A stretch of 64,000 nt of DNA, from assembly GCF_014836615.1 (NCBI RefSeq), contig NZ_JACSQN010000004.1, positions 62,001 through 126,000 of the forward strand, read 5' to 3'. Below the pieces are notes generated by a model. It worked only from the letters and a program-made list of their open reading frames with translations. It did no database searches and was not told where the DNA came from. Origin of the DNA: Sporosarcina quadrami (GTDB taxonomy: Bacteria > Bacillota > Bacilli > Bacillales_A > Planococcaceae). The position numbers and the translations under genes are program-made. Shown piece after piece: positions 15,523-24,930 of this stretch (positions within the stretch are counted from its first letter, which is position 1; each line of letters starts with the position of its first letter).

Positions 15523-17181
15523 TCATAAAAAAGGTAGCTTTATAGAAATTGTTGTCCCAACTGTAGATGTTGTCACTTCAATTTCTCCACAATGCGCTCT
15601 GACTAGCTGTTGCGCAATCGTCAAACCAAGACCAGTTCCGGAATCATCTGTCGTTGTATTTGTTCCCCTGTAATAACGATTAAAAAGGTTCTCCAACATA
15701 TGCGTTGGAATACCTTCACCCTCATCTCGTACATCCAACACGACAAAGTCGCCATCCGTTCTAATCTCAGTGTGGACAGGCGTCCCAGCGGAGGTGTGCT
15801 TAATTGCATTTCCAACAATATTATCCAATACACGTTCAAACCGTTTTTGATCAATTTCCACGTAAACTTCTTTGTCACCAATTGGATTACGCAACTCTTT
15901 CCAACCACCTCTCTCAACATAGTCACTCACGTATGTGAAGAAGTTTACTTTCATTTTGTCAAAGATAACTCCGTCACTCTTTAACTGATAGGTATACGTC
16001 AATTCATTGATGAGTGTATCCATATAGCTAGATTTCTCGACCATCGTTTTTGAAAATCCCCTCACTTCTTCAGATGTCCAGTCATGCTCAGATGATAACA
16101 TATTGGCATATCCGTAAATTGAGCTTAAAGGCGTTTTCAAATCGTGTGACAATCCTGTAATCCAGTCTTCCCGTAACCTCTCTGTTTGAAGTATTATTCG
16201 TTCATTCGTTTCCAGTTTCTTCGATAAACGCATTAATGACCGGTCAATATCCTCATACATCCTGTATTTCCTCTTAAAACGATTCTTCTTTGTTCTCATC
16301 GCTCGATCAGTCGGCCGCTCATAATGTTTATTGGATAACTGTTCAATCCATCTCAAGAAATAGAAAACCGGCTTCACATAATTCCTGCCTATCATCAATG
16401 AAAAACCTAGTGTAAATAGCATTAAAAAGACATGAAACCCTATGAACCACTTCACCATTCTTTTCAAAAACAAAATATCATTTGGTGCAAGTGCTTGAAA
16501 ATACGGATTTTCCATACGAACGAAAACTATTTCACCAGAAGAAAGTTTTGTAAAACTAACTACCTCTTCTCGTTCATTCATCGAAGCATTACTCGCTAAA
16601 ATGTCAACTGGAGTTATTTCCCCCTGCTGTTTAGCTGAGTTTGAGTAAAGTAAAATTCCATTTGCATCAAACAATTCAAATGAGGCATGCCGTTCTTTTA
16701 AAAGCTGTTCATCCTCTTGTGATAAGGATGGAAACGAAGGGCTAGCCTCTAATATCCGCAATACTTCGTCACTACTAGTATAAGGAATAAACACTAACAT
16801 CTCCTCATTATCCATCTTCCATGCATGTACCCCTTTACGTCCTGAAACTTCAGTTAACTCATCATTCGTATATGATTCAGGGAGCACACCCTCTCTCGTG
16901 GAATGAACAACTCGTCCTCCCTCATCAATCAGTTGAACTACTCCTCCACTTCGATTAGCTATGTTTATAAAAGGATCGGAAAAGGATTGAGTACCATTTT
17001 CATGTAAAATCCCACGTTCAACATCGGTTTTTTCAAGTGCACGTATGTCATGAAAATAAAAATCCGATAAGAAATTCGAAAAGAATACAACTATAAGGAT
17101 TGTTGTTCCAATAAATAAGATTCCGTAAAAAGTAAGAAAATAAAGAATGAAACGGATTGTCATTTTACTTGATAGCTTCAT
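15523..17181 (-). CDS. Two-component sensor histidine kinase
   Basis: A 552-residue membrane kinase: TM1 at about residues 10-35, an extracellular sensing domain of roughly 200 residues, TM2 near 245-265, then HAMP-like and coiled linker. The HisKA motif is GLSHDLKTPLSSIYG (His about residue 345). The HATPase domain has DNIVGNAIKHTSAG and GTGLGLTIAQQL. ATG at 17181 is preferred over 17187 because it is 8 bases from GGAGG. It follows the response regulator by 12 bp, so they are a cognate pair. The signal is unknown. Confidence 0.88.
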   Translation of the reverse strand: MKLSSKMTIRFILYFLTFYGILFIGTTILIVVFFSNFLSDFYFHDIRALEKTDVERGILHENGTQSFSDPFINIANRSGGVVQLIDEGGRVVHSTREGVLPESYTNDELTEVSGRKGVHAWKMDNEEMLVFIPYTSSDEVLRILEASPSFPSLSQEDEQLLKERHASFELFDANGILLYSNSAKQQGEITPVDILASNASMNEREEVVSFTKLSSGEIVFVRMENPYFQALAPNDILFLKRMVKWFIGFHVFLMLFTLGFSLMIGRNYVKPVFYFLRWIEQLSNKHYERPTDRAMRTKKNRFKRKYRMYEDIDRSLMRLSKKLETNERIILQTERLREDWITGLSHDLKTPLSSIYGYANMLSSEHDWTSEEVRGFSKTMVEKSSYMDTLINELTYTYQLKSDGVIFDKMKVNFFTYVSDYVERGGWKELRNPIGDKEVYVEIDQKRFERVLDNIVGNAIKHTSAGTPVHTEIRTDGDFVVLDVRDEGEGIPTHMLENLFNRYYRGTNTTTDDSGTGLGLTIAQQLVRAHCGEIEVTTSTVGTTISIKLPFL

Positions 17182-17193
17182 ATTCATGCCCTC

Positions 17194-17883
17194 CTAGACA
17201 TTAAACTTATAACCCATCCCCCGCACGGTCACGATATACTCGGGCTGACTAGGATTACGTTCCAACTTTTCACGCAACTTCCGAATATGCACCATGATAG
17301 TATTGTCATCAATGATTTCGTCATACCCCCAAACAGATTCAAACAATTGCTCCTTGGAAAGTACTTGATTGGGATGTGAGCAGAACAGCTCTAGTAGCTG
17401 AAATTGCTTTTGGGTCAATCCAACTTCCACTCCCTGAATCGTTAACACCGCCGCATCCACATCCAAATGAATAGATCCATATGTATACTCATGCTTTTTC
17501 TTTTCATTACTAGCTAAATAGCGCGTAATTTGCACCTTTACTCTAGCCGCTAATTCCATTGGGTTGAAAGGTTTTGTAATATAGTCATCCGCTCCGTGCA
17601 TGAATCCCCGCAAAATATCTGCATCAGACGATTTCGCAGTTAAAAAGAAAATGGGTGCATCAGAACGTTTCCGTATCTTATTAGCTAGCTCTAATCCCGT
17701 TCCATCTGGCAACATAATATCGAGGATAAACAAATCATATTCCTTGTTTCTCATAAAATTCCCTGCTTCTTCACAAGATGCTCCTACATCGATTTGTGAA
17801 AATCCTTCTTTTCGCAAAATAATATCGACCATATCTCCAATGGCTTGCTCATCATCCACAACTAATATTTTTGCATAATCCAT
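17194..17883 (-). CDS. OmpR-family response regulator
   Basis: A 229-residue regulator: receiver domain with phospho-acceptor Asp near residue 55 (LFILDIMLPDG), Thr and Lys in FFLTAKSS and YITKPFN, then a winged-helix DNA-binding domain. The latter carries LTQKQFQLLELF and VRGMGYKF. Start at 17883 follows GGAGGAACGTTTA. It forms an operon with the kinase at 15523. The divergently transcribed DUF418 membrane gene, 210 bp away, is a plausible target. Confidence 0.9.
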   Translation of the reverse strand: MDYAKILVVDDEQAIGDMVDIILRKEGFSQIDVGASCEEAGNFMRNKEYDLFILDIMLPDGTGLELANKIRKRSDAPIFFLTAKSSDADILRGFMHGADDYITKPFNPMELAARVKVQITRYLASNEKKKHEYTYGSIHLDVDAAVLTIQGVEVGLTQKQFQLLELFCSHPNQVLSKEQLFESVWGYDEIIDDNTIMVHIRKLREKLERNPSQPEYIVTVRGMGYKFNV

Positions 17884-18093
17884 TAAACGTTCCTCCAAAT
17901 TTAAGATTCTGTTAAGGTACATTTCACTTGTACATAAGCTTTATCTCTCATACTAACAATAGTTCGTGATAATATGGATAGTTTTTCTATTAATTGCTTG
18001 AAAAAAAGTAATTATTTCGCTTCTATATCAGTATCACAAACACAATTCCAGGAAAATAAATCCTTGGAAACTACTAGTTTGGAGGAATTTAAT

Positions 18094-19296
18094 TTGAAAC
18101 AACAACGCGTACACTTGATCGATGGGATGCGAGGGTTAAGCTTATTTGGGATACTATTAGCTAATCTATTGATTTTTCAATATGGAATTTGGGGGAAAGA
18201 TGATTTGAGTTTGGCACCGATTGATAATGGTGCGTATACTTTCGTTAAAGTTTTTATTGAAGGAAGCTTCATGCCTATCTTTACGTTCTTATTCGGGTAT
18301 TCCATTGTAAAGATGACTGAGAGTTTACAACATAAAGGCTTGAAGGTGAAGCGTTATTTCGTTCGAAGATTCGTCTTTTTAATTTTGTTAGGGATTTTGC
18401 ACGGCACCTTTTTATGGGAAGGAGATATTCTAACATTTTACGGGGTGTTTGGGTTTTTCTTATTGTTTTTTATAAGAAGGAAAAAAAGAACAATTTTAAT
18501 ATGGGGTTTAATACTGTTTGTCTTGATGAACGCTATCATGCTAATAGGAGCCAGTTTCGGAGGGGAGCTAGATTCAACAGAAGAATTTGTGGCATCTGAC
18601 AGCTATCTTGAAAAGATGAACGAAATTTATGCAACAGGGACATATGCAGAAATCTATCATTTTAGAAATAATGAAGATCCAATGTCTGATTTGCCAGGTG
18701 CGCTAGTTTTTGTTGTTTTCATCCTATCGCCAGTTATAATGGCTCCTCTATTCTTGTTCGGCATGTACGCAGCACGAATCCAACTGTTCAAATCCCCACT
18801 TCAAGAAGGTGCTTGGTACTTAAAAGCAACGCTATTATTAGTCCCACTTGGGATACTCATGAAAGGAGCGGGCGAACTAGTCCCATTAAGCGGATGGACT
18901 GATTTTCTCATTGGCAGCGGTGCACCTATCTTGGCACTTGGCTATATATTCGCTTTTGCTTATCTGTATACCAAAATGGACGGCTCGATTATCATGCGCG
19001 CATTTGAAAGTGTTGGCAAACTCTCACTGACAAACTACATTATGCAAACCGTCATTTGCACAACTATCTTTTACGGGTATGGTCTCGGTTTATTCGGAAA
19101 GCTAGGAGTCTTAAACGGGATTTTACTCGGAATCCTGATCTTCGTCATCCAATGCATTTCTAGCACCTTCTATTTGCGATTTGTCCCACGAGGTCCTTTG
19201 GAATTTATTTTGCGTATATGGACAAATTTATCTTGGAACGGTCGTGCAAAAACGAATATTTCCAATCCTAGTATCGCTTCAAAATCAGAGGTATAA
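18094..19296 (+). CDS. DUF418 family membrane protein
   Basis: A 400-residue polytopic membrane protein of the YeiB/DUF418 family: an N-terminal LIDGMRGLSLFGILLANL motif, about ten spans and the C-terminal core GKLSLTNYIMQT. Function is unknown; family members are often compared with membrane acyltransferases. TTG at 18094 is the start, with TTTGGAGG 8 bases before it. The frame extends 40 codons upstream without a ribosome site. It is divergent from the two-component operon, suggesting regulation by it. Confidence 0.8.
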   Translation: MKQQRVHLIDGMRGLSLFGILLANLLIFQYGIWGKDDLSLAPIDNGAYTFVKVFIEGSFMPIFTFLFGYSIVKMTESLQHKGLKVKRYFVRRFVFLILLGILHGTFLWEGDILTFYGVFGFFLLFFIRRKKRTILIWGLILFVLMNAIMLIGASFGGELDSTEEFVASDSYLEKMNEIYATGTYAEIYHFRNNEDPMSDLPGALVFVVFILSPVIMAPLFLFGMYAARIQLFKSPLQEGAWYLKATLLLVPLGILMKGAGELVPLSGWTDFLIGSGAPILALGYIFAFAYLYTKMDGSIIMRAFESVGKLSLTNYIMQTVICTTIFYGYGLGLFGKLGVLNGILLGILIFVIQCISSTFYLRFVPRGPLEFILRIWTNLSWNGRAKTNISNPSIASKSEV

Positions 19297-19388
19297 ATCC
19301 AAAATAATTACTGTATCACGTACGAATATACAACTAAAAGTTAAAAAAACGGCTAGCCAAAAGCCATTCAGCGCGACAAAATCTCCAC

Positions 19389-19427
19389 AAACAAAAAACT
19401 CCCGCGAGTATCCATACACTCGCGGGG
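19389..19427 (-). terminator. Terminator downstream of the thioesterase and its repeat array
   Basis: CCCGCGAGT (19401-19409) pairs perfectly with ACTCGCGGG (19418-19426). On the minus strand AGTTTTTTGT follows. The thioesterase transcript would therefore run through the 20-bp array before ending here. Confidence 0.78.
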
Positions 19428-19434
19428 AAACTAA

Positions 19435-19530
19435 ACTCCATATTCTTCTGTACAACTCCATAACTTTAACTAAAACTCCATAATCGACTGTAAAACTCCA
19501 TAACTCACGCTAAAACTCCATAAAAGCTAA
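19435..19530. repeat. 20-bp tandem array, five units
   Basis: ACTCCA recurs at 19435, 19455, 19475, 19495 and 19515, an exact 20-bp period. The core is AACTCCATAA, followed by variable bases and usually TAAA. The same unit recurs at 52716-52930. It fills the space between the thioesterase stop and its terminator. Confidence 0.88.
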
Positions 19531-20004
19531 TCAATGCATAATAGCTCTACGCATCTTCCGGTGTTCGCGCCGCGCAGGTCCCGTCTCAAACAACCGTTTC
19601 TCCATCTCCGTTTCAGGAAACACGCCCGGAACCGGAATCGGCTTCTTGTCCTCATCCATCGCAACGAACGTCAAAAATGATTCCGTCGTCAGTCGTTTTG
19701 CGCCAGTTTCTAAATCCATCGAATGTACAGAAACGAATATTTCCATCGATGTCCGTCCCGTCGAACTAACTACGGACTCCAGTTCCAGCACGTCTCCGAC
19801 TGTTGCAGATGACAGGAAATCCACCGAATCGATGGACGCTGTAACAACTGCCGTCTGCGCGTGCTTCATCGCTGTGATTGCAGCAATCTCATCTATGTAA
19901 GCGAGGACTTTCCCTCCAAAAATCGTTTGCATATGATTCGTGTCAGGCGGCAATACAAGCTTCGTGCTAATTGTCCGCGAGTGACTCATTGGTCGTTGTT
20001 CCAT
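19531..20004 (-). CDS. Acyl-CoA thioesterase, hotdog fold
   Basis: A 157-residue single-hotdog-domain protein that hydrolyses acyl-CoA. Family signatures are visible: PPDTNHMQTIFGGKVLAYIDEIAA (Asn near 23, GG near 30, catalytic Asp near 38) and VTASIDSVDFLSSATVGDVLEL. The C-terminal tail is basic. It resembles B. subtilis YkhA in layout. A GGAAGATGAATTTAC ribosome site precedes the ATG. Monocistronic; its 3' region carries the 20-bp array. The chain-length preference cannot be read from the sequence. Confidence 0.88.
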   Translation of the reverse strand: MEQRPMSHSRTISTKLVLPPDTNHMQTIFGGKVLAYIDEIAAITAMKHAQTAVVTASIDSVDFLSSATVGDVLELESVVSSTGRTSMEIFVSVHSMDLETGAKRLTTESFLTFVAMDEDKKPIPVPGVFPETEMEKRLFETGPARREHRKMRRAIMH

Positions 20005-20063
20005 GTAAATTCATCTTCCTTTCCATATCGATTGCCTCTTAAGTATACACATATCCTACTTAT

Positions 20064-20762
20064 TCACTCAAACAATCGCTGTGCATATGGATGAGAAAAT
20101 ACAAATGTGCCGTCCTGCTTCACACTATCTTCTACAATCCGCCCATCTTTCATCACATACACACGGTCACACAAATAGTTGACCACCTTCAAATCATGTG
20201 AGATGAACAAAATCGCCATTCCCATCTCTTCATTCAACCGTTTCAACAACTCAACAATCTCTTTTTGAATTAACCTATCCAAACTCGAAACAATTTCATC
20301 GCAAATAAGCAGCTCCGGTTTCACTAAAATAGAACGGAGTAAATTGACACGTTGCCGCTCACCGCCACTCAGTTCAGACGGCAAACGATCCAAATGCACA
20401 TCACTTAAACTAACAAGCGATAACATTTCCTTAATATATCCCTCACGATCCCCTTTCATTAACCGTAACGGTTCCAATAAACTTGCACGTACAGTCCAAG
20501 TGGGATTTAACGCAGCGGTAGCATTTTGAAAGACAATCTGGCAGGAGTCATAGAAGTTTCCCGATCTTGAAAACGAGATCTCTCCTTCATCCATTGTCTC
20601 CAATCGCATAATCAGACGTGCCAACGTACTCTTTCCGCTTCCACTTTCGCCGACAAGTCCGACAAGATCACCTTTGCCAATCGACAAGTTAATATCTTCA
20701 AGCACACCTTTTCGCTGTCTGCCACGTCCATACCGCTTTGCAACATGTTCAATTTTTAGCAA
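20064..20762 (-). CDS. nikE: ABC transporter ATPase of the urease-linked nickel-type importer
   Basis: A 232-residue ATPase of the peptide/nickel class: Walker A GESGSGKST, Q-loop IVFQNATAALNPTWTV, signature LSGGERQRVNLLRSIL, Walker B LLICDEIVSSLD and switch FISHDLKVV. It lacks the C-terminal cysteine/proline extension of peptide-transport ATPases, as NikE does. It follows nikC by 13 bp and ends the cluster. The expected partner NikD is absent, so this protein may work as a homodimer or borrow another ATPase. Nickel as substrate is inferred from the urease neighbours. Confidence 0.72.
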   Translation of the reverse strand: MLKIEHVAKRYGRGRQRKGVLEDINLSIGKGDLVGLVGESGSGKSTLARLIMRLETMDEGEISFSRSGNFYDSCQIVFQNATAALNPTWTVRASLLEPLRLMKGDREGYIKEMLSLVSLSDVHLDRLPSELSGGERQRVNLLRSILVKPELLICDEIVSSLDRLIQKEIVELLKRLNEEMGMAILFISHDLKVVNYLCDRVYVMKDGRIVEDSVKQDGTFVFSHPYAQRLFE

Positions 20763-20775
20763 TGCAATCCCCTCC

Positions 20776-21573
20776 TTACAATCGACTGTCCTTCAACATT
20801 TCTCCTATAAAATTAATGGAGAGCACTGTAAAAAAAATGAGCAAGCCAGGGAAAAGGCCAATCCACCATGCTCCAATCAATAAATCATTCTGCGCATTGT
20901 ACAACATATTGCCCCAAGACGGAATGGAAGGAGGTATGCCGATTCCAAGGAAACTCAGCGACACTTCGATGAATACAGCACCGGCCAAATTGAAAATCGT
21001 TACGACAAATAATGGCGTTACACTATTACGCAACAAATGCCCAGTAATAATCCGCCATATAGGCGTTCCGAACATCCTCGCCATCTTCACATAATCCGCT
21101 TCTTTTAAGCGGATGAATTCAGATCGGACAATGCGAGCTGTCGTAAACCAGCCGGTCACGCCGATGATAAACGTCATTCCCCACATTCCGCCCTGCATAA
21201 CCGCTTGGAACGCCAGAACAAAAATGAGTGAAGGAATAGAGATCAAAGCTTCCAATAGGCGCATCATTGCAGAATCTACCCATCCGCCTACATAACCGCT
21301 AACGCTACCGTACATGACGCCAATAACGAGAGACAGCAAAACGGAACCAAAAGCGACAGTCAATGTTACTTTGCCTCCATGCAACAATCGGGTAAATACA
21401 TCACGACCAAGATGATCCGTCCCGAGAATATGCCCATCTCCCGGAGCCATATACACTTTATCCATATTCATTTCATTCACAGGATAGGTCGAAAACAAAT
21501 TAGCAAACACCGTTATGAGTACAATCAAACCAAAGAGTGCGCACCAGAAAATGAATATTTTGTTAGACTTCAT
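20776..21573 (-). CDS. nikC: Nickel-type ABC transporter permease NikC
   Basis: A 265-residue DppC/NikC-like inner-membrane permease with about six spans. It carries the LGTDHLGRDVFTRLLHGG signature near residue 51 and the ATPase-contact EAA loop (about residues 158-190) with EADYVKMARMFGTPIWRIITGH. It overlaps nikB by 4 bases. Together with nikB it would form the channel fed by the binding protein at 22531. Peptide transport is the alternative; the urease context favours nickel. Confidence 0.78.
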   Translation of the reverse strand: MKSNKIFIFWCALFGLIVLITVFANLFSTYPVNEMNMDKVYMAPGDGHILGTDHLGRDVFTRLLHGGKVTLTVAFGSVLLSLVIGVMYGSVSGYVGGWVDSAMMRLLEALISIPSLIFVLAFQAVMQGGMWGMTFIIGVTGWFTTARIVRSEFIRLKEADYVKMARMFGTPIWRIITGHLLRNSVTPLFVVTIFNLAGAVFIEVSLSFLGIGIPPSIPSWGNMLYNAQNDLLIGAWWIGLFPGLLIFFTVLSINFIGEMLKDSRL

Positions 21574-22541
21574 ACACCCAACTCCCTTTTCCGCAACTTC
21601 GGATCGAGGATAAACATGAGCACATCAATGACAAACAAACTAACTACTACAATTATACCCGTCAACATAATACCGCCCATGAGCAACGGATAATCCTTCA
21701 CCATGACAGACTTCGCCATCAGTTGACCGAGGCCTGCCCACGAAAACAACGTTTCTACGATAACCGAGCCTCCGAAAAACGACGGAATTGTCATACCAAG
21801 ATAATTCAAATAAGGAATAAGTGCATTGCGTAACACGCCGCTTCTTATTTCACGTTCTTCCACACCATTTGCCCGTGCTGTTTTCACATAATAGCTTCTC
21901 ATTTCCATCTTTACACTATCTTGAAGAAAACGTGCATACACACCGACGTGTGTCAGTACAATCACAGCTGCCGGCATGATGAGATGCCTTACTTTATCAA
22001 AAAAATCGTCATTGCCCCCAATACTTTGCATACCGGAAGAAGGGAGTAATCCCAGTTTCAAGCTGAAGAGATAAATGAAAAGAATGCCGAGCCAAAAAGC
22101 TGGAATAGACGAGGAGGCGATGCTGAAAGAGGATAGTCCCCTGTCCAAGAGTGAATTCGGCTTCATCCCAGCTTCCATACCGAGCAAAATGGAACCAGTC
22201 ACAATGAAAAACAGCGAAACACCTACGAGCAACAACGTATTTGTCACCCGTTCAGCAAGAATTGCTGACACAGGGCGACCTTCTTTTGCAGACATGCCAA
22301 GATTACCTTGCACTGTCTCCATCAGCCACGCCCCGTACTGGACGACTAACGGCCGATCAAGCGCAAAGGTGCGGCTAATACGCTCTTTCTCGGCAGCACT
22401 CAACATCTGTGCATTGCCTCCGTAATAAGCGGTCGCTGAACTTCCGGGACTTGCATGCATAATGAAAAAAGAGAGGAAGCTCAAGATGAAGAGGACGAGT
22501 ATCCCCAACATCATGCGCTTCCCAATCCATTTAACGGTCAT
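21570..22541 (-). CDS. nikB: Nickel-type ABC transporter permease NikB
   Basis: A 323-residue DppB/NikB-like permease. The first span is followed by the conserved FIMHASPGSSA, and the EAA loop is RSYYVKTARANGVEEREIRS near residue 220. Start at 22541 is chosen because AGGAG lies 10 bases upstream; the frame is open seven codons further. It overlaps the end of the substrate-binding protein gene by 11 bases, so the two are co-translated. Substrate assignment rests on the adjacent urease genes. Confidence 0.78.
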   Translation of the reverse strand: MTVKWIGKRMMLGILVLFILSFLSFFIMHASPGSSATAYYGGNAQMLSAAEKERISRTFALDRPLVVQYGAWLMETVQGNLGMSAKEGRPVSAILAERVTNTLLLVGVSLFFIVTGSILLGMEAGMKPNSLLDRGLSSFSIASSSIPAFWLGILFIYLFSLKLGLLPSSGMQSIGGNDDFFDKVRHLIMPAAVIVLTHVGVYARFLQDSVKMEMRSYYVKTARANGVEEREIRSGVLRNALIPYLNYLGMTIPSFFGGSVIVETLFSWAGLGQLMAKSVMVKDYPLLMGGIMLTGIIVVVSLFVIDVLMFILDPKLRKRELGV

Positions 22542-24102
22542 TCCATTTCCACTCCTCGACATTCCATAGGAAACCTGAACCGTGGTGACCGAGTGTTCGC
22601 TCTTTCACACCTTCAATATTCCCATGAATGCCATATACAGCATCTACATAGGCAACAAACGCAAATGCGGGATCTTCCGCAAGTGCTTCTTGGAATACCA
22701 AGTAACTTGCTTTTCGTTCTTCCACATCAGTCGATAAACGGCCTTGCTCTAGTAACTCATCCACTTTTGCATTTGCGTAGCTTCCATAATTATACCCCGA
22801 ACTCGTCAAACTCGATTCACTTGAGTGAAATAAGCTGTACGTATGGTGATCGGCGTCATACGGGCTGCCCCATCCAATCATGAATGCGTCCGTATCATCA
22901 ATCGTGATGGCTGACCAATCAAGCGCCGCCACTTCTACTTGCGCACCTATTGACTTATATCCTTCTGCAAGATAGTTGGCCATATTCACACGTACCGCGT
23001 CAGATGCAGGAGCTGTAATTGTGAATGAAAGTTTTTGATCGTCTTTATAACGGAAACCGTCTTCTGCCTTCAACCAACCCGCAGCATCTAGCAGCTTTTC
23101 GGCTTTTTCAATGTCATAACTGTAGTTCTCAATGCTATCATTATGAAAAGCATGTTTTTGAAGCGGTGAATAGGCTTCTTCTCCATACCCTTTCAAAATA
23201 CCTTTGACAACTTGTGCTCGATCGATTGCAAAACTGAATGCCTGTCTAACGCGCACATCTTGCCATAACTCGTTTTGCATATTAAATAACATACCACGAT
23301 AATCCGCCGTATCAATATCATAAATTTTCAAGTGATCCTTTTTTTCCATTTCAGCAACTTGGTTTGGATCGAGCAATGCAATGTCCACTTCCCCCGATGC
23401 CAGTTGAATTGCGCGGACGTTACTGTCTGGAATGAACTTGAATATGACCTGCCCAATGGATGGCTGCAATCCATAAAATTGGTCAAAAGCTTTCAACGTT
23501 AAATTTGTGCCGCGATTCCACTCACCGAACTGATAAGGCCCTGCTCCAATCGGATGGCTATTGAAAGAAGCTGTTCGCATGTCTTCTTCAATGAAGGCGT
23601 GCTTCGGCAGGATTGGAACAGTCAGTTTGTCGAGGATAGGTGTAAAGGGACGTTTTAGTTTCAATTCAAATTGATAGTCGTCAATTTTTTTCAATGCATC
23701 CACTTCCGTAAAATCAGACTTCAGGTAAGATGCATTGTTGTCGTCCAATATGCTTTCAATTGTGAAGATAGCGTCTTCCGCAGTAAGTGGTTTACCGTCA
23801 TGGAATGTAATATCGTCTCGCAACTTGAAAGTGTACGTCAGTTTGTCATCGGACATGTCATAGGACTGAGCAATATCCGTAGTAGCTTCGTTGTCTTCAT
23901 TGAAGCGGAACAACCCGCGGAATAGTAAAGCATCTACATTCGTCTCTTCTAAAATTGGATTCAACCCGTCAAATTCCGATTCTGAAGCATAAATTAGTTG
24001 GTTTTTACTAGCATCAGTAGAATTTTCTTTCTTTTGCCCGCAACCCGCAAGAACGACTAGTAACAACAATACGGCGATGATGACTACTTGTCTTTTTCTC
24101 AT
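22531..24102 (-). CDS. nikA: Lipoprotein substrate-binding protein of the nickel-type importer
   Basis: A 523-residue family 5 extracellular solute-binding lipoprotein. The signal MRKRQVVIIAVLLLLVVLAG ends at lipobox LAGC, with Cys near residue 21 to be lipidated. The body carries the family pattern TYTFKLRDDITFHDGKPLTAEDA and RVRQAFSFAIDR. Start at 24102 follows GTGGAGGAACGT. It directly follows ureD by 15 bp and starts the transporter block. A metal (nickel or nickel-chelate) ligand is inferred; family 5 also includes peptide binders. Confidence 0.75.
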   Translation of the reverse strand: MRKRQVVIIAVLLLLVVLAGCGQKKENSTDASKNQLIYASESEFDGLNPILEETNVDALLFRGLFRFNEDNEATTDIAQSYDMSDDKLTYTFKLRDDITFHDGKPLTAEDAIFTIESILDDNNASYLKSDFTEVDALKKIDDYQFELKLKRPFTPILDKLTVPILPKHAFIEEDMRTASFNSHPIGAGPYQFGEWNRGTNLTLKAFDQFYGLQPSIGQVIFKFIPDSNVRAIQLASGEVDIALLDPNQVAEMEKKDHLKIYDIDTADYRGMLFNMQNELWQDVRVRQAFSFAIDRAQVVKGILKGYGEEAYSPLQKHAFHNDSIENYSYDIEKAEKLLDAAGWLKAEDGFRYKDDQKLSFTITAPASDAVRVNMANYLAEGYKSIGAQVEVAALDWSAITIDDTDAFMIGWGSPYDADHHTYSLFHSSESSLTSSGYNYGSYANAKVDELLEQGRLSTDVEERKASYLVFQEALAEDPAFAFVAYVDAVYGIHGNIEGVKERTLGHHGSGFLWNVEEWKWNDR

Positions 24103-24117
24103 ACGTTCCTCCACTTC

Positions 24118-24930
24118 TTACATACGTACTGCGAGTTCAGTAAATACCCGCTTCATTTCCTGTTGCAACTGCCATTGATCGACGCCAAGAAAGCGGCAAT
24201 GGACCGCATGACTCGATAACCTTGTGATGCCAGCGCGCAAGCCATTTCCGACTTGCATCGATTCTTGAATGTTGCGAAGGTCGATTTCGCTCGAAGTTTC
24301 CGACACGAGCCAGATTGAACCAATATACAATGCTTCTTCAAGCATGCCTAGCTGCGCATAATGCATCGTATCTGGTGTGAAATGGATCGCGTCAAACGCG
24401 ACCAGCTCACCATCAACAGCTATTTTCATCGTCGATTTCAAAGAAGTGAAGTCGAATACTTCGCCCCGCTTTTCCCTGCCTGGAGCCAGTATTTCACCCC
24501 AAAGCAGTTTTGAACCCTTTGCAACGCGAATTGTTGTATCCATTTGAAACTTGGCGTCCGCAAACGGAATGATCACTTCAGGCATCCACTCTAAACGTGA
24601 ATCTTCTTCAACTTGAACGTCGATTGATTGCACACACGTTTCACCTGTATGCGACCGATAGATTTTCAACGCTGATTGCTGGATCATGCGCACGTCACTT
24701 CCCGGTTTTAACCGAATTGAAATATCGTTTCGGTCACCTGCGACCATGCCTCCTGAAGATTCCATCACATAGACCGTCGCCATCGGGTTCTTTCCTTCAT
24801 ACAATTCTCGACTTGCTTTAAGAGGAGGTTGCTGGAACACATTCGGCATTCGCGTAAAACCTCTTCTTGGCTCAAATACCAAGTCCAGCTTCCCGTGATG
24901 ATTAATGCGTGCCACCTTACTTACTGTCAC
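24118..24930 (-). CDS. ureD: Urease accessory protein UreD
   Basis: Scaffold protein that binds apo-urease and recruits UreF and UreG for nickel insertion. The 270-residue protein carries the UreD patterns [20 protein letters not shown] (near residue 55) and [10 protein letters not shown], with [12 protein letters not shown] and [10 protein letters not shown] later. GTG at 24930 is preferred: the frame stays open 29 codons further back inside ureG but with no ribosome site, and GGGG sits 6 bases before the GTG. The start overlaps the ureG end by 14 bases. In Bacillales UreD often follows UreG, as here. Confidence 0.9.
   Translation of the reverse strand: MTVSKVARINHHGKLDLVFEPRRGFTRMPNVFQQPPLKASRELYEGKNPMATVYVMESSGGMVAGDRNDISIRLKPGSDVRMIQQSALKIYRSHTGETCVQSIDVQVEEDSRLEWMPEVIIPFADAKFQMDTTIRVAKGSKLLWGEILAPGREKRGEVFDFTSLKSTMKIAVDGELVAFDAIHFTPDTMHYAQLGMLEEALYIGSIWLVSETSSEIDLRNIQESMQVGNGLRAGITRLSSHAVHCRFLGVDQWQLQQEMKRVFTELAVRM

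Noticed and set aside
17974-18093. 40-codon upstream extension of the DUF418 protein
   Set aside because: It lacks a ribosome site, and the family start motif follows TTG at 18094 with TTTGGAGG at correct spacing.
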